Source: Bacteroidota bacterium (GTDB taxonomy: Bacteria > Spirochaetota > Spirochaetia > JABMQR01). From it: a DNA stretch of 36,474 bases. The position numbers and the translations under genes were made by a program. Below, in pieces: positions 8,805 to 16,504 of this stretch; within the stretch, counting starts at the first letter, position 1, and each line of letters starts with the position of its first letter. Location: the NCBI GenBank assembly GCA_013202335.1, contig JABMQR010000019.1, positions 1 to 36,474 on the forward strand, read 5' to 3'. A model generated the notes under the pieces. The model was not told the origin of the DNA. It saw only the letters and a list, made by a program, of their open reading frames with translations, and made no database searches.

Positions 8805-9471
8805 AGTCAGGCTGCTGGGATCAGCGATACAAGCATCAGCGATACAAGCATCAGCGATACAGGTATCGACGATAATTCTTGCAGGTGGTTCCGGGACTCG
8901 CATGGGTGGAATACCCAAATCCCACCTGATTATGGGAGAAGAGACCTTTCTAAACCGGAATATTCGCATAGCGGAAAAAATATGTAGTGAAATCATAATC
9001 TCTGTTGCCGGTGAACAAATGCTTGATTCGTTAGATTATAATACGGTCAGGGATATCCCGGTTATCGTAGTATTTGATGAATTTGAAGGGCATGGTCCGC
9101 TCATGGGAATCCTATCAGCACTGAAAGAGAGCCGGTTTGAGGTGAACTTTATAACAACTGTTGATTCACCTTTTGTCAGCATCCCATTTGTAGAGTACCT
9201 GGTTCAGGGATTAGGGGATAATGATGCCCATGTGCCATTATGGAACGGCTACCCGGAACCTTTGTTTGCAGTATATCGGAAAAGCTGTATTCCATTCATT
9301 CAGGAAAGTATTCTGAAAAACAAAAGAAAAATAACTTCATTTTATGATATGATATCCGTAAAGTATGCTGATTCTGAAGTGGTAAAAGGATATGATTCTG
9401 AAGGATCATCATTTACTAATATAAATACACAGGAAGAGTACCGGAAATTACTGGAAAGTCAGGACCGGTAG
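8782..9471 (+). CDS. mobA: molybdenum cofactor guanylyltransferase MobA
   Basis: Nucleotidyltransferase that joins GMP to molybdopterin to give the MGD cofactor used by formate dehydrogenase. The signature TIILAGGSGTRMGGIPKSHL is the nucleotide-binding loop. GHGPLMGILSAL, TTVDSPFVS (the metal-binding Asp) and NGYPEPLFAVY follow in the family order. The ATG at 8782 has GGAAGG six bases upstream and overlaps mobB; an upstream frame to 8698 has no such support. Unusually, about 30 residues precede the LAGG loop, and they include three 15-bp tandem repeats coding SAIQA. About 229 residues in total, near 200 without the extension. Confidence 0.85.
   Translation: MKFEKDSEVRLLGSAIQASAIQASAIQVSTIILAGGSGTRMGGIPKSHLIMGEETFLNRNIRIAEKICSEIIISVAGEQMLDSLDYNTVRDIPVIVVFDEFEGHGPLMGILSALKESRFEVNFITTVDSPFVSIPFVEYLVQGLGDNDAHVPLWNGYPEPLFAVYRKSCIPFIQESILKNKRKITSFYDMISVKYADSEVVKGYDSEGSSFTNINTQEEYRKLLESQDR
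8820..8864 (+). repeat. three 15-bp tandem repeats inside mobA
   Basis: ATCAGCGATACAAGC occurs twice exactly (8820-8834, 8835-8849) and once with two changes (8850-8864), with a fourth partial copy (ATCGACGATA) after it. The period is a multiple of three, so copy changes would keep the mobA frame and only lengthen its N-terminus. Confidence 0.9.
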
Positions 9472-9492
9472 GAAATACAAGGAGACCAGAGA

Positions 9493-9795
9493 ATGGCTGA
9501 TGAAAAAATTTACTTAACTGCTAAAATAACTGCAAAATCCGGGAAGTTTAATGAGCTGCGCGAAGCAATACTCTGGGTTCTCCCAAAATCCCGGGCTGAA
9601 GAGGCTTGTGTCCTTTATGACCCTCACACACTGACTGAAGATCCTGATTCAATTATGTTTTATGAGATATGGAAAGATGCTGCAGGATTTGATGCACATG
9701 TTAAATCTTCTCACCTTGAAGAGTTTCATGCAATGTTGAAAGATGTTCTTGTGGGACCTGCTGAGCTTACTTTTCTAAAAAAACTGGAAGGGTAA
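9493..9795 (+). CDS. antibiotic-biosynthesis-monooxygenase (ABM) domain protein, YgiN-like
   Basis: A 100-residue dimeric alpha/beta-barrel protein of the ABM family, which includes quinol monooxygenases such as YgiN and heme-degrading enzymes. KIYLTAKITAKSGKFNELREAI, ACVLYDPHTLTEDPDSIMFYEIWKDAAGFDAH and HLEEFHAML follow the family pattern with the usual histidines. AAGGAG precedes the ATG. It is the last gene of the fdhA-mobB-mobA run (21 bases after mobA) and ends 5 bases from the convergent cyclic-nucleotide-binding gene. The substrate is unknown; association with formate oxidation is by location only. Confidence 0.85.
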   Translation: MADEKIYLTAKITAKSGKFNELREAILWVLPKSRAEEACVLYDPHTLTEDPDSIMFYEIWKDAAGFDAHVKSSHLEEFHAMLKDVLVGPAELTFLKKLEG

Positions 9796-9800
9796 CTATT

Positions 9801-10289
9801 CTACAGTTTTTTGTAGAGCTCGTAGGATAACAGTTCGTTTGACACTCTCAGCCTTCTGCTGATCTCTCTGGCAAGATTCATGATAATCATTGTATGAGTT
9901 TTCGGATTCCATTTTGATAATTGATAGAGATCATTATTAGTAAAAGTGTAGGCGACCGTATCTGAATCAGCTCGTACAGAAGCTGCACAGGGCTGGATAT
10001 CGATGAGCTCCATCTCCCCAAAAGTGTCCCCTTCTACAAAATTGCTGAGAACTACGGTCTCCTCCTCTGCAGGATTACTGGAGGAAAATCGTTGTCTCAC
10101 AATAGAAACACTTCCTGAAATGATAAAGAAGAGTCTGTTGTTTGGTTCTCCTTCGCGCAGGATAATATCTCCGGTTTTATAGTGCTCTTCCTTGAAATGA
10201 GTTCTGATTTCATCAAGTTCAACCTCTGTTAGACCCCCGAATAAACTGTGACTGTATAAAAACTTATTATCAATTTTGCATGATTCCAT
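9801..10289 (-). CDS. cyclic-nucleotide-binding domain protein without DNA-binding domain
   Basis: About 162 residues forming one cNMP-binding domain: LFGGLTEVELDEI, YKTGDIILREGEPNNRLFFI, GSVSIV, the phosphate-binding cassette region EGDTFGEMELIDIQPCAASVRA, then a C-terminal helix with REISRRLRVSNE. The canonical cassette is FGE(x)AL....RxA; here it reads FGEMELIDIQPCAASV, so the arginine is not in place and cyclic nucleotide binding is doubtful. There is no helix-turn-helix and no other effector domain, as in many small spirochaetal cNMP proteins. I chose ATG 10289; the frame extends to a TTG at 10319 without support. It could act as a protein-interaction sensor. Confidence 0.8.
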   Translation of the reverse strand: MESCKIDNKFLYSHSLFGGLTEVELDEIRTHFKEEHYKTGDIILREGEPNNRLFFIISGSVSIVRQRFSSSNPAEEETVVLSNFVEGDTFGEMELIDIQPCAASVRADSDTVAYTFTNNDLYQLSKWNPKTHTMIIMNLAREISRRLRVSNELLSYELYKKL

Positions 10290-10391
10290 AGTTTTATAAT
10301 AATCCCAAACCAGGTTCAATACAAGTTTGAATAATTAATAAACTGTTAATTAGTTAAGTATTTTGCTATAATTATGCTGAAGAGGATATAT

Positions 10392-11078
10392 ATGAAAGAT
10401 CAGAGAGCATATTGGGACAAAGTTGCCTATGAAAAAAGTTTTACATTACCATTCGCACATGATAATTTCAGCAAATATGTAGATAAAGAAGCTGCGATTC
10501 TGGATATCGGTTGTGGATACGGTCGGATTGTGCATGAGTTGGATGAGAACGGCTATACCAATCTAACAGGTATTGATTTCTCCCAAAATATGATCCAACG
10601 GGGGAGACAATTATATCCTCATCTGAATCTTATAACCGGCAGTGGGAACAAGCTGCCTTTTTCCACAGAAAGTTTTGATGCAGCCATCTTGTTTGCTGTT
10701 ATCACTGGTAACTATCGCAGTGAAGATCAGATTAAACTAGTAAATAATATCCGGGAAATTCTGAAACCAGGCGGTATTATTTCAGTGAATGATTTTTTGC
10801 TTAACGATGACCAGCGTAATCTGGAGCGATATGAGTATTATCGTGAAAAATATGGAGTGTATGGTGTTTTTGAGCTTCCTGATGGTGGAGTTGTACGGCA
10901 TCATACCAAGGAGTGGATAATGGAACTTCTGCAGGGGTTTACACAGCTGCATTATACGGAGACAGAGTTCACCACAATGAACGGCAATATATCAAAGGGA
11001 TTTGTGTATTTGGGCTTGAACGCGGGCAAGAGTACTTGCCTTGGCATTTGCAGGGCAAATGCGGGTGAAGATGTATAG
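10392..11078 (+). CDS. class I SAM-dependent methyltransferase
   Basis: About 228 residues with the Rossmann SAM-binding loop AILDIGCGYGRIVHEL, an acidic residue at the end of strand 2 (GIDFSQNMI), LPFSTESFDAAILFAVI, and LKPGGIISVNDFLL. This is the Methyltransf_11/25 small-molecule-type layout. The ATG at 10392 follows AGAGGA with 5-base spacing and is preferred over the ATG at 10374. The last 18 or so codons (from about 11024) are made of a palindromic repeat that occurs again right after the stop, so the natural C-terminus has probably been replaced or extended. The substrate is unknown. Confidence 0.85.
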   Translation: MKDQRAYWDKVAYEKSFTLPFAHDNFSKYVDKEAAILDIGCGYGRIVHELDENGYTNLTGIDFSQNMIQRGRQLYPHLNLITGSGNKLPFSTESFDAAILFAVITGNYRSEDQIKLVNNIREILKPGGIISVNDFLLNDDQRNLERYEYYREKYGVYGVFELPDGGVVRHHTKEWIMELLQGFTQLHYTETEFTTMNGNISKGFVYLGLNAGKSTCLGICRANAGEDV

Positions 11079-11125
11079 ATAAAGGGCAAGAGTACTTGCC
11101 TTGGCATTAGCAGGGCAAATGCGGG
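11024..11125. repeat. two tandem 42-bp palindromic repeats (60-bp period)
   Basis: Copies at 11024-11065 and 11084-11125 differ at one base. Each contains GGCAAGAGTACTTGCC, an inverted repeat, followed by GCATTTGCAGGGCAAATGC (hairpin). The first copy is the 3' end of the methyltransferase gene; the second fills the gap to the convergent EamA gene. Related GGCAAAAGTACTTGCC occurs at 13017-13032. The paired arms could end transcription from either side, though there is no U-tract. Confidence 0.85.
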
Positions 11126-11137
11126 AGAGCGTGGGTG

Positions 11138-12091
11138 TTATTCTTTAGCTCTTTTTTTTAGTACTCTTCCATCAATTAAGATTAAACCAATAAACAACAG
11201 GATTGCGCCAATTATAGTATTCAGGGTAAGTACTTCTCCCAGTACAATTATTCCCAGAAGGACTGCAGTAACAGGAACAAGAAATGTTACCAGCAGGACA
11301 TTTGTTGGACCGGCAGTTGCGAGAACTCTGTAGTAGATGAGATAGGCAGTACCCGTACAAACTACGCCCAGTATGACAGCAGCGCCAATTGCAGTAAAGC
11401 TGAGGCCGGGAATTAATGTCCATGGCTGCTCAACAATAAGAGCGACGGGAACAGCAACGACAGAACCGCAGGTCAGCATAGCAGCTGCAGCAGTCAGAGG
11501 GCTGAAGTTCCGAAATCTTCTTCCATAAATAGCCGAAAGAGCATAGGAGCAGGATGCACCGAGAACGGCGAACTGTCCACCTATATGCCCATCCATGTGA
11601 AGCAGGGCTCCAAGACCAATAAGTACGGCCACACCGAACCATCCAGTTATGACCCCAATAATCCGATTTGGAGTAAGCTGATCATCTTTCGTTAAAATAA
11701 AGACAAGAATTACGCTGAAAATTGGGGTGGTGGCATTAAGAAGAGAGCCCAGACTACTGTCTATATACTGCAAACCCCAGATAATAAGGCTGAAAGGAAT
11801 GACATTGCTGAACAACCCCATAATGAGAAATGCTCCCCAGTCTTTCACAGTGTGTGGTAGTTTTTTTCCTCTAGCTGCTGATACAATCAGAAGAAAAACT
11901 GCTGCTATAGAGATTCTTGCGGCCATTATTGTCAACGGCGGAATTTCAGCTACAGCTGTTTTCATAAAGAAAAATGAGCTTCCCCAGATAATGGACAGTA
12001 ATCCAATAAGTGACCACTCACCAATAGTCATTTGCTTATTTGCTGAGCGTTCAGTTTTTATTTTTTGGGTTACTGCGGCTGTCTTGCGCAT
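11138..12091 (-). CDS. EamA/DMT-family transporter (10 TM)
   Basis: A 317-residue drug/metabolite transporter with two EamA repeats. The first repeat starts EWSLIGLLSIIWGSSFFFMK and includes the usual end-of-helix pattern PIFSVILVFILTKDDQLTPN, GVAVLIGLG; the second ends PVTAVLLGIIVLGEVLTLN and FIGLILI. About ten hydrophobic helices with positive termini place it in the inner membrane. Members export amino acids or other metabolites, but the substrate cannot be read from sequence. AAGGAAGG lies upstream of the ATG at 12091. It is convergent with the methyltransferase and followed upstream by a gene desert. Confidence 0.9.
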   Translation of the reverse strand: MRKTAAVTQKIKTERSANKQMTIGEWSLIGLLSIIWGSSFFFMKTAVAEIPPLTIMAARISIAAVFLLIVSAARGKKLPHTVKDWGAFLIMGLFSNVIPFSLIIWGLQYIDSSLGSLLNATTPIFSVILVFILTKDDQLTPNRIIGVITGWFGVAVLIGLGALLHMDGHIGGQFAVLGASCSYALSAIYGRRFRNFSPLTAAAAMLTCGSVVAVPVALIVEQPWTLIPGLSFTAIGAAVILGVVCTGTAYLIYYRVLATAGPTNVLLVTFLVPVTAVLLGIIVLGEVLTLNTIIGAILLFIGLILIDGRVLKKRAKE

Positions 12092-12213
12092 TATTCAGCA
12101 CCTTCCTTAGAGCTGGACCCCAGTCTTAACGAGGTACTTATCTCACTATACAGAATTTATGATGGAGTTTCGATATATTCTAAGAATTAAATTAGCATTT
12201 TCTGATTTTTTAT

Positions 12214-12225
12214 GGGGACGGAGGA
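12214..12225 (+). repeat. GGGGACGGAGGA motif, plus orientation
   Basis: A 12-base motif found here once in plus and twice in minus orientation about 630-670 bases downstream. I infer that these mark the ends of a degraded mobile or repeat-associated element. Confidence 0.5.
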
Positions 12226-12845
12226 ATGAAGAGGCTTATAAAGCGAAAAGTGGTCTATGTCCAGCAAAAACTGCACTATCAGAGCATTTAGCGGATTAAC
12301 GATCTGTATCAGACTTCGTTCTTACCCTGTAACCCATATTTATTTGAGAATACTATATATATTTTAGGATTTATATCGTGAGAAATAGCCATTTCACGAA
12401 CTGGCAGCACCCAGATATCTCGGGGAAAATCTACTGGGGTATATTGGTGTGAGATAATGACGACGTTCGTCAACTTTTCACAGATTTTATCGTTTCAGTT
12501 TGTTGAAAAGGACTAGAATCTCTTTTGTCAGTTTATCAATAAAGCCATAGATTTTATGTGCCATATGAAAATTTCCGAAAATAGATAGAAAAAAACTTTA
12601 TCTGCAAGCAGTGATTTACTGGATTGTTGGAAATATAATCAAAAACATGCTGCAGATATTCATTGGTATCAACAATAGAACTTTTGCAGATTTGCTCGGG
12701 CGGTCACATGATAAACTGCATCTGATTGTAACTTTCTTGGATGTCTCATATGTATCCTACATAAAATTATCTCAGAAAAATTCAATTTTTCTGAAACAAA
12801 ATTAATTATTTATATTTGCAATGTCATAATCATTTCTTAGTAAGG

Positions 12846-12894
12846 TATCCTCCGTCCCCAAACAAATGGTAAGTATCCTCCGTCCCCAAACAAA
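12846..12894 (-). repeat. two direct copies of the GGGGACGGAGGA motif, minus orientation
   Basis: TATCCTCCGTCCCCAAACAA occurs at 12846-12865 and again at 12874-12893, period 28 bases. On the minus strand each reads TTTGGGGACGGAGGATA. It is inverted relative to the copy at 12214-12225. Confidence 0.7.
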
Positions 12895-12985
12895 CCTTGT
12901 ATAAAACAAAAAGGATTCGGCTTTCTCGGAAACTTTAGCAAAAAACCCAATCTTCCCTTTATTAAAAGACCTCATTTTAGTATAT

Positions 12986-13135
12986 TGAGGCAATTGTAAA
13001 AATCTAATGAACAGGAGGCAAAAGTACTTGCCTTTTTTTATTTTGTTCCGATTTTTGACAATTGGCCTTTTGAAGTTTTCGATTATTTTTTATGTTAATA
13101 TGTATTTCACATAGTATATGTAAATAAAAAACTTC
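12986..13135 (+). repeat. two-hairpin intergenic element, copy C
   Basis: TGAGG-CAATTGTAAAAATC (12986-13004) pairs with GATTTTTGACAATTGGCCT (13050-13068) with small bulges. TTT follows, then GAAGTTTTCG (13072-13081) pairs through GAAGTTTT with AAAACTTC (13128-13135) over an AT-rich loop. Inside the first hairpin sits a terminator-like stem. It lies 87 bases before gatC on the same strand, so it could be in the gatCAB leader. Confidence 0.7.
13016..13039 (+). terminator. intrinsic-terminator-like hairpin within element C
   Basis: AGGCAA, loop AAGTAC, TTGCCT, followed directly by a run of T to 13039. No plus-strand gene lies close upstream, so if used it would act on transcripts entering gatCAB (attenuation) or on a short RNA from the element itself. 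Its core is shared with the tandem repeats at 11.0-11.1 kb. Confidence 0.5.
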
Positions 13136-13222
13136 TGACTAATAGGTTGATATTTTTATAATTAAAATTTTAGAAATATCTTTTAGTATTGCAGTTATTT
13201 TCCAAACACAGGTGTATCACGT

Positions 13223-13504
13223 ATGGATATCGAAGAACTGAGAACGACAGCATCTCTCGCAATGGTGGAACTTCATGATGATGAAGTTGCGCGGCTGTCT
13301 GATTCTGTAACCGATATGCTGAACTATTTTGCACTGATGCAAAAAGCTGATATTACAGGACTTGAACCGACAACACATGCTCTTGCAGAGTACAGTACGG
13401 TACGGGAAGATGTTGCAAATAATAATCCCATCCCTTCGGGGAATCTAGTTGAAAGAGCTCCGGAGAATGATGGTAATCATATCGTAATACCTAATGTATT
13501 ATAG
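13223..13504 (+). CDS. gatC: Asp-tRNA(Asn)/Glu-tRNA(Gln) amidotransferase subunit C
   Basis: A 93-residue GatC, the small belt subunit that holds GatA and GatB together. The pattern is typical: IEELRTTASLAMVELHDDEVARL, LNYFALMQKADITGLEPTTH, then VREDV and APENDGNHIVIPNVL at the C-terminus. CAGGTG stands before the ATG at 13223. It opens the gatC-gatA-gatB run (15 bases to gatA) and is the first gene after the repeat-rich desert. Confidence 0.95.
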   Translation: MDIEELRTTASLAMVELHDDEVARLSDSVTDMLNYFALMQKADITGLEPTTHALAEYSTVREDVANNNPIPSGNLVERAPENDGNHIVIPNVL

Positions 13505-13519
13505 GAAAGGACGTAGGCT

Positions 13520-14950
13520 ATGAACGAAATTGGGCACCCCCCCCTGTTCTGGCGCGGCCTTACCGGCAGTGCTGAACAACTTCAGAAATATAACAAACTC
13601 ATTGAGAAATATGATGCTGAAATCGGTGCTTTTCTTGAAACAGACCCGGAGCTGGGTGCTGAATTAGGTAAGAAAAACTCTGACTCACAACCATCATCAC
13701 CACTGACCGGAATTCCATTCGGCGTTAAGGACAATATTGCAGTCGAAGACTTTCCGCTTACCTGCGGATCAAAAATCCTGGAATCATTTGTATCTCCATA
13801 CAGTGCAACAGCAGTTTCGAAACTACTTTTCGCAGGTGCTGTGCCGGTTGGAAAAGTGAATTTGGATGAGTTCGGCATGGGATCTTCAACAGAGAATTCC
13901 GCATATGGTAAAACCGTTAATCCCTGGGATCATACAAGAGTTCCCGGCGGCTCAAGCGGAGGCTCCGCAGCAGCCGTAGCTGCCGGGTTGGTGCCTTTTG
14001 CACTTGGCAGCGATACCGGTGGATCTGTCCGGCAGCCGGCAGCATTTTGCGGCACGTATGGATTAAAACCCACCTACGGCGCAGTCTCCCGATACGGACT
14101 TGTTGCGTATGCTTCATCTCTTGAATGTGTGGGAATACTCGCTGATTCTGTTGAAATGACAAAAAATGTATTCGATGTAATTGGCGGTAAGGATCCAATG
14201 GATCAGACTTCAAGCAATGCATCAGTGGATTTTAATGATACAGCTGAACAACCCTATACCATAGGAGTTCTCTCTCAGACAGAGGAACTCGATCCGGCAG
14301 TTACTGAAACCTATAGAGAAACTATTGAAAAGATGAAGTCATTGGGCTGGCAGATCAGAGAAATATCACTAAATACTCAGGAGTATGTAGTACCGGCCTA
14401 TTATACCATCGCAACAGCTGAAGCCAGTGCAAATCTTGCCCGCTATACCGGTATCCGGTATGGAATGAGAGAGAAAGATATAACAGATCATGAAAGTATG
14501 GTTCGTTTAACCAGAGAAAATGGTTTTGGCGATGAAGTAAAACTGAGAATCCTGCTCGGAACCTATGTTCTCCGATCAGGATTTCAGGATCAATATTACG
14601 TCCGTGCACAGAAGATCAGAACCCTCATCAGAGATGAGATTAATAAGATATTCTCTAAAGTTGATATGATTTTGATGCCTGTTTTTCCTACCCAGGCTTT
14701 TAGTTTCGGCAGTAAAGAGATGACTCCTTTTCAGCAGAAACTTGCTGATAAATATACCGTTACTGCAAATCTTGCCGGGATTCCTTCATTGAGCTTTCCA
14801 ACCGGATTGAAAAACAGACTTCCCGTCGGTATGCAGTTTATGGCTCCAGCCTTTTGTGAATACCGCCTTTTTAATGCAGCCAGAATAGTATCGGAGGGTA
14901 AGCGTATCCAGCTTGCTCCCGGCGCTATGTGTGGGGAGGAGGGGAAATAA
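13520..14950 (+). CDS. gatA: Asp-tRNA(Asn)/Glu-tRNA(Gln) amidotransferase subunit A
   Basis: A 476-residue glutaminase subunit of the amidase-signature family; it frees ammonia from glutamine for amidation of misacylated tRNA in GatB. The catalytic Ser-cisSer-Lys triad is visible: Lys70 (GIPFGVKDN), the GGSSGGS loop (Ser145) and Ser169 in [11 protein letters not shown]; assignment of numbers is by family pattern. [14 protein letters not shown] and SFPTGL follow as expected. AGGAAAGGACG precedes the ATG. The stop TAA shares its last base with the gatB ATG, so translation is coupled. Confidence 0.96.
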   Translation: MNEIGHPPLFWRGLTGSAEQLQKYNKLIEKYDAEIGAFLETDPELGAELGKKNSDSQPSSPLTGIPFGVKDNIAVEDFPLTCGSKILESFVSPYSATAVSKLLFAGAVPVGKVNLDEFGMGSSTENSAYGKTVNPWDHTRVPGGSSGGSAAAVAAGLVPFALGSDTGGSVRQPAAFCGTYGLKPTYGAVSRYGLVAYASSLECVGILADSVEMTKNVFDVIGGKDPMDQTSSNASVDFNDTAEQPYTIGVLSQTEELDPAVTETYRETIEKMKSLGWQIREISLNTQEYVVPAYYTIATAEASANLARYTGIRYGMREKDITDHESMVRLTRENGFGDEVKLRILLGTYVLRSGFQDQYYVRAQKIRTLIRDEINKIFSKVDMILMPVFPTQAFSFGSKEMTPFQQKLADKYTVTANLAGIPSLSFPTGLKNRLPVGMQFMAPAFCEYRLFNAARIVSEGKRIQLAPGAMCGEEGK

Positions 14951-16377
14951 TGGCAATGTTTCAAACGTTTATCGGTCTTGAAATCCATATCCACCTGCTC
15001 ACAAAGACTAAGGTGTTCTGCGGCTGTAAGTCAGCCTATGGAGATAAACCCAATACAAATATCTGCCCGGTATGTCTGGGATATCCCGGAGTTCTTCCCA
15101 CCGTAAATGAGGAAGCTTTGAAGATGTCCTATATGGTCGGGGTAGCAACGAACTGCGAATTGTCAACGCATACCCTGTTTGAACGTAAAAATTATTTTTA
15201 TCCTGATATGACAAAGAACTACCAAATTACACAGTTCTCTGACCCCGTCGGCGTGAACGGCTGGTTTGAGTTTGAGACCGGCGGCAGTACGAAACGGATC
15301 AGAATTCATGATATACACCTTGAAGAGGATGCCGGTAAAATGATTCATGATGGATCCAGAAGTCTGTTGGATTATAACCGGGCAGGGACAAGCCTGCTGG
15401 AGATCGTGACAGAGCCGGATTTTTCAAGCAGCGAGGAAGCCGAGGATTTTCTTCAGTCGTTTCGGAGAATGGTGCGATATCTTGGCGTATGCGATGGAAA
15501 TATGGAAGAGGGATCATTACGTTGTGATGCCAATATTTCCATAAACATGAAGGGTAAAGGTTTAGGTACGAAAGTGGAGATAAAAAACCTCAACTCTTCC
15601 CGATTTGTACGAAAAGCACTGCAGTATGAGTATAAGCGACAAGCAAAAACGATAAAAACCGGCGGGAAGATTATTCAGGAAACCCGGCTTTGGAATGAAG
15701 AAAAACAGAAAACCCGAAGTATGCGGACAAAAGAAGCTGCCCATGACTATCGTTATTTCCCGGAACCTGATATTCCTCCGTTTATCCCTGGTGAAACGTT
15801 CATGATGGGTGTTAATGCAGCAATGGTGGAACTGCCGTTTATCAGGAAACAGCGAATGTCAGAGGATTATTCTCTGACTGAAGAGTTAGCAGCATTTATT
15901 ACTGAGGAGAAATTCCGTGCGGATTTTTTTGAGTCTGTAATTACTGAAGATGTAGATGCGGTAACTGCGGCAAAATGGCTTAAGGGTGAGACGATTAAAC
16001 AATTGGGTCGAAGGAATCTTGAGTTGTCCAAATCTCCTCTCTCCCCAATTCGCTTTTCCGGCTTGATGAAAATGCTTGCTGGTGGTATTATCCATGCCAA
16101 TATTGCACGGCAATTACTGGCATTAATTCTGGATCAGGATGAAGATCCTGAAGTATTACTGGAAAGAGAGGGCTTGACCGGATCAGATGATAATGCAGAA
16201 TTAGCAAAGATCATCGACCTGGTGGTGAGTAATAATCCGGAAGCAGCAGTGCAAATACAGGAAGGTAATACCAAGGCGGTAGGATTTTTGATGGGGCAGG
16301 TGATGAAAACCTCCCAGGGATCCGCTGATCCCAAAACCGTAAGATTACTACTTATGGAAAAGCTTGGTAGTAAGTAA
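14950..16377 (+). CDS. gatB: Asp-tRNA(Asn)/Glu-tRNA(Gln) amidotransferase subunit B
   Basis: A 475-residue kinase/tRNA-binding subunit that activates the Asp or Glu on tRNA and receives ammonia from GatA. Marks: IGLEIHIHLLTKTKVFCGC (usual GLE.H.QL...K.FC region; His-Ile replaces the common Val-Gln), NICPVCLGYPGVLP, RKNYFYPDMTKNYQI, HLEEDAGK, DYNRAGTSLLEIVTEPD, then the helical and YqeY-like tail domain. Chosen start ATG 14950 overlaps the gatA stop by one base and follows GGGGAGGAGGGG. Zinc-type cysteines (C.C and C..C) are retained. Confidence 0.96.
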   Translation: MAMFQTFIGLEIHIHLLTKTKVFCGCKSAYGDKPNTNICPVCLGYPGVLPTVNEEALKMSYMVGVATNCELSTHTLFERKNYFYPDMTKNYQITQFSDPVGVNGWFEFETGGSTKRIRIHDIHLEEDAGKMIHDGSRSLLDYNRAGTSLLEIVTEPDFSSSEEAEDFLQSFRRMVRYLGVCDGNMEEGSLRCDANISINMKGKGLGTKVEIKNLNSSRFVRKALQYEYKRQAKTIKTGGKIIQETRLWNEEKQKTRSMRTKEAAHDYRYFPEPDIPPFIPGETFMMGVNAAMVELPFIRKQRMSEDYSLTEELAAFITEEKFRADFFESVITEDVDAVTAAKWLKGETIKQLGRRNLELSKSPLSPIRFSGLMKMLAGGIIHANIARQLLALILDQDEDPEVLLEREGLTGSDDNAELAKIIDLVVSNNPEAAVQIQEGNTKAVGFLMGQVMKTSQGSADPKTVRLLLMEKLGSK

Positions 16378-16504
16378 TTGTAATTCTGAAATGTAGCAGA
16401 GCATTCCGGATTTCCACATCCTTCAAGGCAATTAAGAACATAATTTGAATATCGTTAAGAACGGTGCTGAATCACAGGGCATCATATGAGGAGATACATA
16501 AATA

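Larger units (their letters stand above)
12092..13222. other. gene-poor stretch of about 1.1 kb with repeats
   Basis: No convincing gene. Open frames at 12611-12805 (plus) and 12802-12993 (minus) are short, have unusual composition and resemble nothing I know. A minus frame open from 12494 to 12312 reads like protein (VDFPRDIWVLPVREMAISHD) but lacks a start and is unrecognised; it may be a decayed gene. Other contents are GGGGACGGAGGA motifs in inverted orientation (12214, 12848, 12876), a 10-bp inverted repeat CAGAAAAATT/AATTTTTCTG at 12773-12793, and element C (12986-13135). Confidence 0.7.

Noticed and set aside
9797..9815. CTACA/TGTAG hairpin between the ABM and cNMP genes as a terminator
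   Set aside because: The stem is only 5 bp and partly inside the cNMP gene's 3' end; too weak to call.
11024..11125. CRISPR-like repeats
   Set aside because: Only two copies, each internally palindromic, with an 18-base gap; no array and no cas genes in the window.
12611..12805. 64-codon open frame in the gene desert
   Set aside because: No ribosome binding site, no similarity I recognise, and AT-driven composition; not called as a gene.
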